From NCBI GenBank assembly GCA_002294445.1, contig DBEI01000021.1:1-5985 (forward strand): a stretch of DNA of 5,985 nucleotides. The letters are read 5' to 3'. A program made the position numbers and the translations under genes. This stretch comes from Patescibacteria group bacterium UBA910 (GTDB taxonomy: Bacteria > Patescibacteriota > Minisyncoccia > Phycocordibacterales > DATDWN01). Position 1 is the stretch's first letter. Each line of letters starts with the position of its first letter. Positions 1 to 4,808 of this stretch are shown piece by piece. The notes under the pieces are model-generated. The model did no database searches and had not been told where the DNA came from. It saw nothing but the letters and a program-made list of their open reading frames with translations.

Positions 1-261
1 CTCTCCTGTCAACATTCAAATATACCCTTAAAAGTCAAGAAAAGCTGTGTATATCTTTTTTTACCAAATAACGGCTCAATAAAGACGTATTTTACCCAAA
101 AAACTGCTTATTTCACACCCTACCCGTCAAGCACGTTATCTCCAGTGCGTCGCTCGAGTACAAGCTATGCACTGCAGGCAGTGTTATATACGTGTAGATT
201 GTTACATTTCTTTCATTCAACCAAAATCTTTTGTTTAATACAATCTTACTAGAACAACTCA

Positions 262-295
262 AGGAAATAAAAAAGCTGTCCCTGAGGGATAGCTT
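262..295 (-). terminator. Intrinsic terminator, minus strand
   Basis: The minus strand reads a stem AAGCTATCCC / GGGACAGCTT with a 3-nt loop (273-295, one G-T pair) followed at once by a U-rich run TTTTTTATTTCC. It lies about 120 nt beyond the stop codon of the ribbon-helix-helix gene and is the first good minus-strand terminator after it. Confidence 0.6.
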
Positions 296-391
296 GGTGT
301 GTACGGACAACTTCTTTACTGCAAAAATTGAAGTTATATCTTGAGTATAAATAATTTCAAACAACAAAGTTGTTTGACTGAGTTTTGATAC

Positions 392-415
392 CCCGTCCCG
401 TGAGGGTGGGGTTTT
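392..415 (+). terminator. Intrinsic terminator, plus strand
   Basis: CCC/GGG and CCCC/GGGG segments close a GTGA (GNRA) tetraloop, with a small irregularity in the middle of the stem, followed by GTTTTTC on the plus strand. The minus strand has no U-tract after the stem, so the polarity is plus. It abuts the stop codon of the convergent minus-strand gene at 416. No plus-strand protein gene precedes it, which implies a non-coding transcript or readthrough from outside. Confidence 0.6.
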
Positions 416-625
416 TCATTTCTTAGGTCTGAAGTTGAGTACTTTTTTGGAATTAGCTTTTTTAGGTTGTTCTAGATCCAATTTCCTTTGTGCTATGTAC
501 TCCTGCACAGCAAAACGAAACTGATGTTCTGCACTCGTCTTATCTTTTACAGCAAGTAAGTTCAAGCGCCGGAGATCCTCTTGATGCATTTTAATCTGCA
601 CTATTTGCCATGGGCTTGGGGGCAT
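416..625 (-). CDS. Small ribbon-helix-helix-like (CopG/Arc type) putative DNA-binding protein
   Basis: A 69-residue protein. Residues 7-13 (QIVQIKM) look like the short beta strand of a ribbon-helix-helix fold, residues 15-27 like helix A, and 31-47 like helix B, with the usual spacing for CopG/Arc-family dimers. Basic or polar residues at alternate strand positions (Q10, K12) would face DNA. The tail (54-69) is rich in lysine. Such proteins usually act as small repressors, often of their own gene, or as antitoxins, but no toxin-like partner is adjacent. The start at 625 was chosen because AAAGGAGGG lies 6-7 nt upstream and because the promoter at 650-678 would begin transcription near 643. 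An in-frame ATG at 661 lies upstream of that point. It ends in TGA. The fold is inferred from pattern only. Confidence 0.6.
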   Translation of the reverse strand: MPPSPWQIVQIKMHQEDLRRLNLLAVKDKTSAEHQFRFAVQEYIAQRKLDLEQPKKANSKKVLNFRPKK

Positions 626-631
626 TTTCCA

Positions 632-640
632 CCCTCCTTT
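632..640 (-). promoter_or_regulatory. Strong Shine-Dalgarno sequence
   Basis: AAAGGAGGG on the minus strand, with GGAGG ending 7 nt before the ATG at 625. It is one of only two clear Shine-Dalgarno sequences in the window and decides the start of the small ribbon-helix-helix-like gene. Confidence 0.8.
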
Positions 641-649
641 CCAGTTGAA

Positions 650-678
650 AAAATAGCACACCTATACAAATCCGTCAA
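650..678 (-). promoter_or_regulatory. Sigma70-type promoter with extended -10
   Basis: The minus strand reads TTGACG (673-678), a 17-bp spacer and TATTTT (650-655), preceded by TGC, which matches the extended -10 TGn. The predicted start near 643 gives a leader of about 18 nt that contains the Shine-Dalgarno at 632-640. Consensus, spacing and leader all agree. Confidence 0.65.
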
Positions 679-694
679 TTTTCTAAGACAATCT

Positions 695-713
695 CCATAG
701 GCTTAGCCTATGG
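695..713. repeat. Perfect inverted repeat upstream of the small regulator promoter
   Basis: CCATAGGC TTA GCCTATGG: 8-bp arms with a 3-bp centre, lying 17 bp upstream of the -35 at 673-678 and 12 bp beyond the stop codon of the EVE gene. No U-tract follows on either strand, so it is a poor intrinsic terminator. It could be an operator for the ribbon-helix-helix-like protein, or a hairpin protecting the end of the upstream mRNA. Confidence 0.5.
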
Positions 714-725
714 TGTGGATAACTT

Positions 726-1169
726 TTAGTCAACTATGTATTTGAAGTGTTTTTCACTTACCGGCTGGATAGAGAGTCTACTTCCTTGTTGGACAACCAC
801 CATATCAGCTAGTTTTGGATTATTTTTGATGTGAGGCAGGGTCACTGGCTCTTTAAGCGTACTCACATACACCATATCTATTGCAGACCAGATCGGATTT
901 TCTTTGGTTGCTTTTGGATCAAAATGATCATCTTTTGGATTAAGCGCAGTTTCGTCAGGATACGCTACACTTCCTACCTTACATACACCCACCACGGCAG
1001 GAGGATTTGCGCCAGAGTGATAAAACAAGACAAGGTCTCCTTTGGACATGGTCTTGATAAAATTACGCGCTTGGTAATTTCTCACACCAGTCCACGAAGT
1101 CTTCTTGTCTTGTTTTAAATCAGCTATTGAGTAGCAATCTGGTTCACTTTTGATGAGCCAGTATTTCAT
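726..1169 (-). CDS. EVE domain protein (PUA-like fold, THYN1 family)
   Basis: A 147-residue protein that is a full single EVE domain, about the usual length. Family landmarks are in order: MKYWLIKSEPD at the N-terminus (W4, K7-S8-E9-P10), W26, GVRNYQARN (28-36), GDLVLFYHS (44-52), VVGV (59-62), AYPD (69-72), FDPKATKENPIW (83-94), and QGSRLSIQPV (128-137). EVE domains are PUA-like and are thought to read modified bases in nucleic acid through an aromatic pocket; the human relative THYN1 and bacterial homologues are described this way. The ligand of this protein is unknown. It begins 15 nt after the DUF1761 stop codon, so the two are probably co-transcribed. There is no clear Shine-Dalgarno; TAAAGT, 7 nt before the ATG, could be a weak internal -10. 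Confidence 0.93.
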   Translation of the reverse strand: MKYWLIKSEPDCYSIADLKQDKKTSWTGVRNYQARNFIKTMSKGDLVLFYHSGANPPAVVGVCKVGSVAYPDETALNPKDDHFDPKATKENPIWSAIDMVYVSTLKEPVTLPHIKNNPKLADMVVVQQGSRLSIQPVSEKHFKYIVD

Positions 1170-1184
1170 AATAAATACTTTATC

Positions 1185-1610
1185 TTAGATTAGGTAAAGA
1201 AACACAAAACGTGTCACTATCGCAAGCAATAGAAAAGAACTAATACTAAATACGATTTCAAATGCTGTGTATTTACCTGAACGCTTATCCCAGAGATACG
1301 CACTCATAATTTGAGGGAGTGTAAAACCAATCCACACAATAAAGAACATTACGAGTGTTACTTTATATGGAGCATCTGGATAACAAACAATTGAAAAAGC
1401 GGCTGCGGTCAACACATCAAGTACAAATTTAATACCGTGAGTTTTGAGCATTTGCTCTTTTGAAGGAGTCTCTTTTGTCTTCCCTTCTTCTGCTCGTAAC
1501 TTCGCAAAATGATTCTTAAAGATTATTGAATACCAGAGATATCCAAACCCAAACAATGCAATACCTCCGATAAGCGCTGGCCTTATAAGTAGAATAAGTG
1601 TTTGTATCAT
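1185..1610 (-). CDS. DUF1761 family integral membrane protein
   Basis: A 141-residue protein with about four hydrophobic segments, roughly 9-31, 62-77, 84-106 and 117-140. The first carries GFGYLWYSIIFKNHF (21-35), which matches the DUF1761 signature of glycine, then WYS, then a phenylalanine-rich stretch. Between the first and second segments lies a charged loop (37-60) rich in Lys and Glu. The second half carries a conserved-looking WIGFTLP (93-99) and W107. The function of DUF1761 is not known; it is placed in the cytoplasmic membrane. It is the first gene of an apparent operon with the EVE gene and is preceded by a perfect TATAAT box. There is no good Shine-Dalgarno before the ATG. Family assignment is by motif recognition. 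Confidence 0.75.
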   Translation of the reverse strand: MIQTLILLIRPALIGGIALFGFGYLWYSIIFKNHFAKLRAEEGKTKETPSKEQMLKTHGIKFVLDVLTAAAFSIVCYPDAPYKVTLVMFFIVWIGFTLPQIMSAYLWDKRSGKYTAFEIVFSISSFLLLAIVTRFVFLYLI

Positions 1611-1636
1611 ATATAAATTGTTATTAATACGCCTTA

Positions 1637-1664
1637 ATTATAATATAGCGGGCTATATATACAA
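1637..1664 (-). promoter_or_regulatory. Promoter of the DUF1761-EVE operon with embedded inverted repeat
   Basis: The minus strand reads TTGTAT (1659-1664), a 16-bp spacer and a consensus TATAAT (1637-1642). The spacer itself, 1643-1658, is a perfect inverted repeat ATATAGC GG GCTATAT. The predicted start near 1630 leaves a leader of about 20 nt. The -35 is weak (3 of 6), which fits a promoter under the control of a factor binding the spacer. Confidence 0.5.
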
Positions 1665-1698
1665 GACACATTTTTACCTCATATGTCTACCGGTTTAA

Positions 1699-3354
1699 CT
1701 ACAAAAACAAACGTGCGACTCTCAATTTCAAATACGTCGGCTTCTTTTTCTTTTTTAGAAGGTAGTTATACACCGGTGACAATGTTGTTGTGTCACATGC
1801 ATCAAATGCATCATGTATCACATCGAGCTCTTTGTACGCAAAATCCTTCTTGAGATGATCTAGACGCAACTCAACACCCTCGGAAATTAGTTCCTCTATA
1901 TGTGCCACCACTGTATCCTGCTTTACACCTCTCGCATCAGCAATATCTCTGAGTCCCAGACCTTCATCAAGCATGTCTTTAGTAATTTCTCGAGCACTCT
2001 TTTTAGGTTCTTTTTTCTCCTTTTCAGCTGGTGCAACCCGAGACAAGAATTCTTTTTGGATCTTTTTACGCTCATCAAGTGAAAAACTTCTCAATTGCCC
2101 CACCACTTCATCTGACATCTCTTTTAGTTGTTCATCAAATGACAGCACAGATGGATCGACTTCAAGAGAAAGTGTATTAAAACCCAGCAGTTTCATCCCA
2201 TCAAGCGAACGTACACGAGAAAGCGCCACATACCCCATCCCTTTCACAAAAGATTTTGAAAGATCAACCTCCATTGCATCCAGACTCATTCCCTGACTTT
2301 TATGCACCGTAATAGCCCATGCCAGACGAAGAGGAAGTTGGGTAATTTCTGCTTTTACTTTTCCCTCCTCTTCGATACTCCAAGACATTGGCACTACAGA
2401 AATAAGCTTACCTCCGACAGTTCGTACTACCGGCTCACCAAATGTATTGAAGCCGGTTACTACCCCCAAAGTACCGTTTACAAAACCAACTTCATAATTA
2501 TTTTTTACAAACATTACTCGTGCACCTTCCTTGAGTCGCAGACGCTCAGGGGCAAGGCATGATCGCTTCAGACCTTCTACAAGAAAGTCTTTACCTTTTG
2601 ACATCATTACAAATTCTTTTGTCGCTGTGGTGAGAGTGTCGAGATGTTTATGGTTGATGGTATCCACATCGACATTATGCGTGAAAAGTTTTGTTGCTAG
2701 CACATCAAGAGCGGGTTCAGCATTTTCACGCGAACGTAAAAGCTCGATAGTCTGTGCGGTCACTCTATTGGCTCGTATTTGATTGAGTATAGAAAGATAA
2801 TCGCTATCTTTTTGTCGATGTTGCTCTGATAAGTAACAAATCGTAAATCGTGCAAACTTCCATGCATCAGACTCGTATGCAAAATCATTCCCCACACTTT
2901 CACCAAACGACGACTTTGTAATAGGTGGGAGCTGGAAAAAATCTCCACAAAGTATCACCTGCATACCACCAAACGGTTTATCATTGTGTTTAAATGTACG
3001 ACAAATCCACTCAATCATTGTAAGCTGGGTGCCTGATAACATTGAAATCTCATCGATAACAAGCACCTGGGTCTTTTCAAATCGTTTATAGAGATATTGT
3101 TTTTCAACCATCGCTTCAAGATCATATTCAGTAAGTACACTTTTAATACCGAGTCCTGACCACGCATGAATAGTCATACCGTTGATATGAGTCGAAGCGA
3201 TACCGGTCGATGCAGTAATAGCTACTTCTACACCTGATTGTTTGAGGTATGAAATATACTCATTAAGTACAAATGTCTTTCCACTTCCCGCAGGACCAGT
3301 AAGAAAAACATTTTGCCCCATCTTTAAAATTTCAAGTGCGTCCTTTTGAGTCAT
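1699..3354 (-). CDS. PIF1-like SF1B DNA helicase with C-terminal HTH domain
   Basis: A 551-residue ATP-dependent 5'-3' helicase of the PIF1/RecD (SF1B) class, acting on DNA in the cytoplasm. Visible motifs: Walker A GPAGSGKT (20-27), motif Ia region ITASTGIAS (46-54), Walker B VLVIDEISM (97-105), motif III GDFFQLPP (137-144), motif IV region LSEQHR (175-180), the SH3-like region with ARVMFVKNN (278-286), motif V AITVHKSQGMSLD (347-359), and motif VI YVALSRVRS (375-383) with arginine finger R380. A charged linker (441-455) leads to a winged/HTH-like domain (about 456-500, AREITKDMLDEGL..DIADARGVKQDTVVAHI), the type found at the C-terminus of some RecQ and PIF1-like helicases. All catalytic motifs look intact. 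PIF1 helicases act in replication-fork progress and G-quadruplex unwinding; the exact role here is unknown. The gene has no Shine-Dalgarno, and the -10 ends 6 nt before the ATG. Confidence 0.92.
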   Translation of the reverse strand: MTQKDALEILKMGQNVFLTGPAGSGKTFVLNEYISYLKQSGVEVAITASTGIASTHINGMTIHAWSGLGIKSVLTEYDLEAMVEKQYLYKRFEKTQVLVIDEISMLSGTQLTMIEWICRTFKHNDKPFGGMQVILCGDFFQLPPITKSSFGESVGNDFAYESDAWKFARFTICYLSEQHRQKDSDYLSILNQIRANRVTAQTIELLRSRENAEPALDVLATKLFTHNVDVDTINHKHLDTLTTATKEFVMMSKGKDFLVEGLKRSCLAPERLRLKEGARVMFVKNNYEVGFVNGTLGVVTGFNTFGEPVVRTVGGKLISVVPMSWSIEEEGKVKAEITQLPLRLAWAITVHKSQGMSLDAMEVDLSKSFVKGMGYVALSRVRSLDGMKLLGFNTLSLEVDPSVLSFDEQLKEMSDEVVGQLRSFSLDERKKIQKEFLSRVAPAEKEKKEPKKSAREITKDMLDEGLGLRDIADARGVKQDTVVAHIEELISEGVELRLDHLKKDFAYKELDVIHDAFDACDTTTLSPVYNYLLKKKKKPTYLKLRVARLFL

Positions 3355-3360
3355 GGAAGT

Positions 3361-3388
3361 ATTGTATCATGTAAGAGCTCATCTCCAA
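3361..3388 (-). promoter_or_regulatory. Helicase promoter, predicted leaderless transcript
   Basis: The minus strand reads TTGGAG (3383-3388), a 16-bp spacer and TACAAT (3361-3366) preceded by TGA, an extended -10. Only 6 nt separate the -10 from the ATG at 3354, so transcription should start at or within a base of the start codon. The -35 lies inside the left arm of the foldback element at 3374-3559. Confidence 0.55.
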
Positions 3389-3559
3389 TCTAACCGCAAA
3401 AAAATGACTCGCATACTTGCTTGTCGACAGAATCAATAAAGTTTCGGCTGCAAACTCCGATTTTTGACTCCAGAGATCTCGATATCTCTCGTCAAAAGAT
3501 CAAAGTTTTCGCTCGAAACTTTCTTGATTCAATCCGACATTAGATTGAAGATGAGCTCT
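3374..3559. repeat. 186-bp imperfect foldback (long inverted repeat), possible MITE-like element
   Basis: Outer arms 3374-3393 and 3540-3559 are complementary at 19 of 20 positions (AGAGCTCATCT... with ...AGATGAGCTCT). After a 28-nt unpaired stretch on the left (3394-3421) pairing resumes towards the centre: 3422-3426 with 3535-3539; 3430-3436 with 3524-3530; 3438-3446 with 3514-3522; 3452-3456 with 3504-3508; 3459-3461 with 3499-3501; 3462-3468 with 3491-3497; and 3472-3477 with 3484-3489, leaving a 6-nt apical loop at 3478-3483. A TA dinucleotide lies at 3372-3373 and at 3559-3560, compatible with a TA target duplication. There is no coding capacity. It fills the gap between the divergent helicase and 72-residue-protein genes. 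Confidence 0.8.
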
Positions 3560-3578
3560 AAAACTGTAGAAAACTCAA

Positions 3579-3607
3579 TTGACACATAGCACAAAAACTA
3601 ATAAGTT
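3579..3607 (+). promoter_or_regulatory. Promoter of the 72-residue protein gene
   Basis: TTGACA (consensus, 3579-3584), a 17-bp spacer and TAAGTT (3602-3607, weak). The predicted start near 3614 gives a leader of about 22 nt that includes GAGG. The TTG of this -35 box should not be read as a start codon. Confidence 0.5.
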
Positions 3608-3625
3608 AGATATCAGACTACGTTC

Positions 3626-3629
3626 GAGG
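3626..3629 (+). promoter_or_regulatory. Shine-Dalgarno GAGG deciding the start at 3636
   Basis: GAGG is followed by 6 nt and then ATG at 3636. It supports this ATG over the upstream in-frame TTG at 3579. Confidence 0.65.
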
Positions 3630-3635
3630 ATAAAA

Positions 3636-3854
3636 ATGCTTAAAACGACCCAAGTTTCTCTTGATGATCTTGCAGAAGGAGAGCGTGCTTTCAAAAAGAT
3701 TACTCCTGCCTTGGTAAGGATTTCGTCAGACCCGACAACAACCAAAGAACAACTTCATTCGTTTCGAAAAGTTTTGTGTCCCAACGACGGTCCTCCACAC
3801 GATGCTCCACTCAGTGACTGGAAAGACTGGGCTGAAGGAAAAACCAAAGAATAG
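3636..3854 (+). CDS. Unrecognised 72-residue soluble protein
   Basis: I do not recognise this protein. The 72 residues start MLKTTQVSLDDLAEGERAFK and are mostly hydrophilic with a balanced charge, with no signal peptide or membrane segment. A first half likely to be helical (8-50) is followed by a Pro/Asp-rich turn region (49-60, PNDGPPHDAPLSD) and a short acidic/basic end with two tryptophans (W61, W64). A single cysteine (C48) gives no metal-site pattern. The gene has a consensus -35, a Shine-Dalgarno at 3626 and its own terminator at 3859-3884, so it looks like a genuine single-gene unit. It stands immediately right of the foldback element and is convergent with the metallo-hydrolase gene. 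It ends in TAG. Confidence 0.65.
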   Translation: MLKTTQVSLDDLAEGERAFKKITPALVRISSDPTTTKEQLHSFRKVLCPNDGPPHDAPLSDWKDWAEGKTKE

Positions 3855-3858
3855 CATA

Positions 3859-3884
3859 GACCCCGCACAATGCGGGGTCGCTTC
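3859..3884 (+). terminator. Intrinsic terminator after the 72-residue protein gene
   Basis: A perfect 9-bp GC-rich stem GACCCCGCA / TGCGGGGTC with loop CAA (3859-3879), 4 nt after the TAG stop codon, followed by GCTTCATTTT on the plus strand. It sits between convergent genes; the minus-strand side lacks a U-tract, so it mainly serves the plus strand. Confidence 0.8.
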
Positions 3885-3887
3885 ATT

Positions 3888-4523
3888 TTAAAATTCTTTT
3901 GTTTCGCCAACATTAATCACAACAAAATCAATTCCTGCTTCAGGAAGATATTTTGCAGGCGCTCGATGTGGCACTCCAGGATGAAGAAGATTGCCATCGT
4001 GCACAGGAAAAGCAACTCGCGGCTTTATTAAAAGCGCGTATTCAACCGCATCATGTATAGAGCACCATGGACCTGACACAGGAAGCGCGAGCACATCAAC
4101 CGGTCGCTCTGGGTTATAGAATGCATCTCCAGGATAAAAGAATTTTCCATCAATAAAATATCCCGTATTTTCTACTTGTCCAAAGTCTTTATAAATCTCT
4201 GCATGTTTGTCTCCAAAACCTTCAATCGTAACTCCTTTAATATCAATTTTTTCACCATGTGAGACATTGTGATATTCAATACCTTCTCCGCCTAGAATTT
4301 TTCCCACACTTGCATTAGTCACCACCTGAGCATTCGAATTTTTAGACAACACATCTTTCAAAGAATCGACATGTAAATGATCTGCATGTTCATGGGTAAT
4401 CAAGACCACATCGACATCACGCACCTCAGATTGCATCGTTGAATACGATCCTGGGTCGGTCAAAATTCTCACTCCTTCAATATCAATAAGTAAACAACAA
4501 TGCCCATATTTTGTGATATTCAT
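3888..4523 (-). CDS. Metallo-beta-lactamase-fold hydrolase, UPF0173/UlaG-like
   Basis: A 211-residue cytoplasmic metal-dependent hydrolase. The metal-binding motif HEHADHLH is at 44-51 (H44, H46, D48, H49), followed by a further His in the GDKHAEIY region (H107), the bridging aspartate in PGDAF (D133), and a late His in PVHDG (H175). The N-terminal MNITKYGHCCLLIDIEGVRI with LTDPG (21-25) is typical of the UPF0173/UlaG-type branch, where UlaG is an L-ascorbate-6-phosphate lactonase; the substrate here cannot be told. Metal ligands look complete, suggesting an active enzyme of slightly short length for the family. The start at 4523 is preferred over upstream in-frame codons because the family begins at this point and because TATAGT with TGA before it lies 7 nt upstream. 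There is no Shine-Dalgarno. Confidence 0.9.
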   Translation of the reverse strand: MNITKYGHCCLLIDIEGVRILTDPGSYSTMQSEVRDVDVVLITHEHADHLHVDSLKDVLSKNSNAQVVTNASVGKILGGEGIEYHNVSHGEKIDIKGVTIEGFGDKHAEIYKDFGQVENTGYFIDGKFFYPGDAFYNPERPVDVLALPVSGPWCSIHDAVEYALLIKPRVAFPVHDGNLLHPGVPHRAPAKYLPEAGIDFVVINVGETKEF

Positions 4524-4530
4524 AGAGATA

Positions 4531-4539
4531 ACTATATCA
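4531..4539 (-). promoter_or_regulatory. Extended -10 of the metallo-hydrolase gene, predicted leaderless
   Basis: The minus strand reads TGA TATAGT (4531-4539), ending 7 nt before the ATG at 4523. No good -35 is seen, which an extended -10 can tolerate. Transcription should begin at or next to the start codon. Confidence 0.5.
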
Positions 4540-4541
4540 AA

Positions 4542-4570
4542 TTGACAAAGCAAACAAAAAGAATTAATCT
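4542..4570 (+). promoter_or_regulatory. Promoter of the 57-residue membrane protein gene, predicted leaderless
   Basis: A consensus TTGACA (4542-4547), a 17-bp spacer and TAATCT (4565-4570), which ends 6 nt before the ATG at 4577. Its -35 lies 2 bp from the divergent extended -10 at 4531-4539, so polymerase could not occupy both promoters at once. Confidence 0.5.
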
Positions 4571-4576
4571 CAATAC

Positions 4577-4750
4577 ATGACTCTAAGAAAAAAGTTGCTT
4601 ATTGTATGGTTCATTTGTGTCGGGGGCTCAGGAGCTTTGCTCTACTCGGCAACAGGGAATATTGAAATGGGTATTGCCCTCAGTCTTACGATTGTTGGTA
4701 TTTCGATCGGTGTTCCAATCATGCGAGCACATACGGAATTTTCGAAATAA
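4577..4750 (+). CDS. Small two-helix membrane protein of unknown function
   Basis: A 57-residue protein starting MTLRKKLLIVWFICV. Basic residues R4, K5 and K6 precede a first hydrophobic segment (about 7-23), a short polar loop (24-30, SATGNIE) follows, then a second hydrophobic segment (31-49) and a short polar tail (50-57). This is a helical hairpin in the cytoplasmic membrane with, by the positive-inside rule, both ends inside. The first segment is glycine/serine-containing (GGSGA, 16-20). I recognise no family. Support for a real gene is a TTGACA promoter at the right spacing, a membrane-protein composition over the full length, and a strong terminator 21 nt after the TAA stop codon. It is divergent from the metallo-hydrolase gene and convergent with trmD. 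Confidence 0.7.
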   Translation: MTLRKKLLIVWFICVGGSGALLYSATGNIEMGIALSLTIVGISIGVPIMRAHTEFSK

Positions 4751-4771
4751 CCCCACAAACCCCAACTAAAC

Positions 4772-4808
4772 AAATAAGACATTCTCCAAAATGGAGAATG
4801 TCTTATTT
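4772..4808. terminator. Bidirectional intrinsic terminator between the small membrane protein gene and trmD
   Basis: A perfect 17-bp stem, 4772-4788 with 4792-4808, around an AAA loop. The plus strand continues TTATTTATG; the minus strand stem ends in ATTTG after the stem's own T-rich end. The A- and T-rich flanks make it work in both directions. Its last base is the first base of the trmD stop codon on the complementary strand. Confidence 0.85.

Larger units (their letters stand above)
1..415. other. Intergenic region with hairpins, no convincing protein gene
   Basis: No protein gene can be supported here. The one longer open frame, on the minus strand at 113-367, resembles nothing known and runs through a terminator hairpin. 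Several inverted repeats are visible: CACTGC/GCAGTG at 170-183; a 10-bp stem at 273-295; a 10-bp stem with one G-T pair, 328-337 with 351-360; a perfect 9-bp stem TCAAACAAC/GTTGTTTGA at 357-377; and a GC-rich hairpin at 392-412. The last two stems before the terminator share bases 357-360, so they are alternative folds. A minus-strand TTGACA at 7-12 could be the -35 of a gene lying left of the window, but its -10 would be outside. Nothing recognisable lies in 13-140. Confidence 0.5.
251..415 (+). ncRNA. Candidate structured small RNA ending in an intrinsic terminator
   Basis: A plus-strand TACAAT (239-244) with a weak TTCAAC 17 bp upstream (216-221) would start a transcript near 251. That transcript would end at the terminator at 392-415, giving about 165 nt. 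AACTCA (256-261) can pair with TGAGTT (379-384), enclosing hairpins 273-295 and either 328-360 or 357-377. This would be a multi-branched fold placed just before a terminator. It matches no RNA family I can recognise; 6S RNA, tmRNA, SRP RNA and RNase P hallmarks were looked for and not seen. The whole call is inference from base pairing. The 273-295 stem can be explained equally well as a terminator for the opposite strand. Confidence 0.25.

Noticed and set aside
113..367. Open frame of 84 codons on the minus strand
   Set aside because: Resembles no protein I know, has no Shine-Dalgarno or clear promoter, and runs through a minus-strand terminator hairpin and other stems. Best explained as chance in AT-rich intergenic DNA.
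626..661. N-terminal extension of the ribbon-helix-helix-like protein to an ATG at 661
   Set aside because: The extended start lies upstream of the predicted transcription start and overlaps the -10; the ATG at 625 has a strong Shine-Dalgarno.
695..713. Inverted repeat as terminator of the DUF1761-EVE operon
   Set aside because: The stem is only 8 bp and no U-tract follows on the minus strand; kept as an inverted repeat of uncertain role.
831..1118. Plus-strand open frame opposite the EVE gene
   Set aside because: Antisense shadow of a well-conserved gene, with low-complexity composition and no start signal. The same holds for frames opposite the helicase, trmD and khpA.
3374..3559. Retron-like or IS200/IS605-type end
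   Set aside because: No reverse transcriptase, TnpA or TnpB gene is in the window, and the structure is one long foldback, not a short subterminal hairpin.
3579..3635. TTG start for the 72-residue protein gene
   Set aside because: This TTG is the first part of a consensus TTGACA -35 box; the ATG at 3636 has GAGG at the correct distance.
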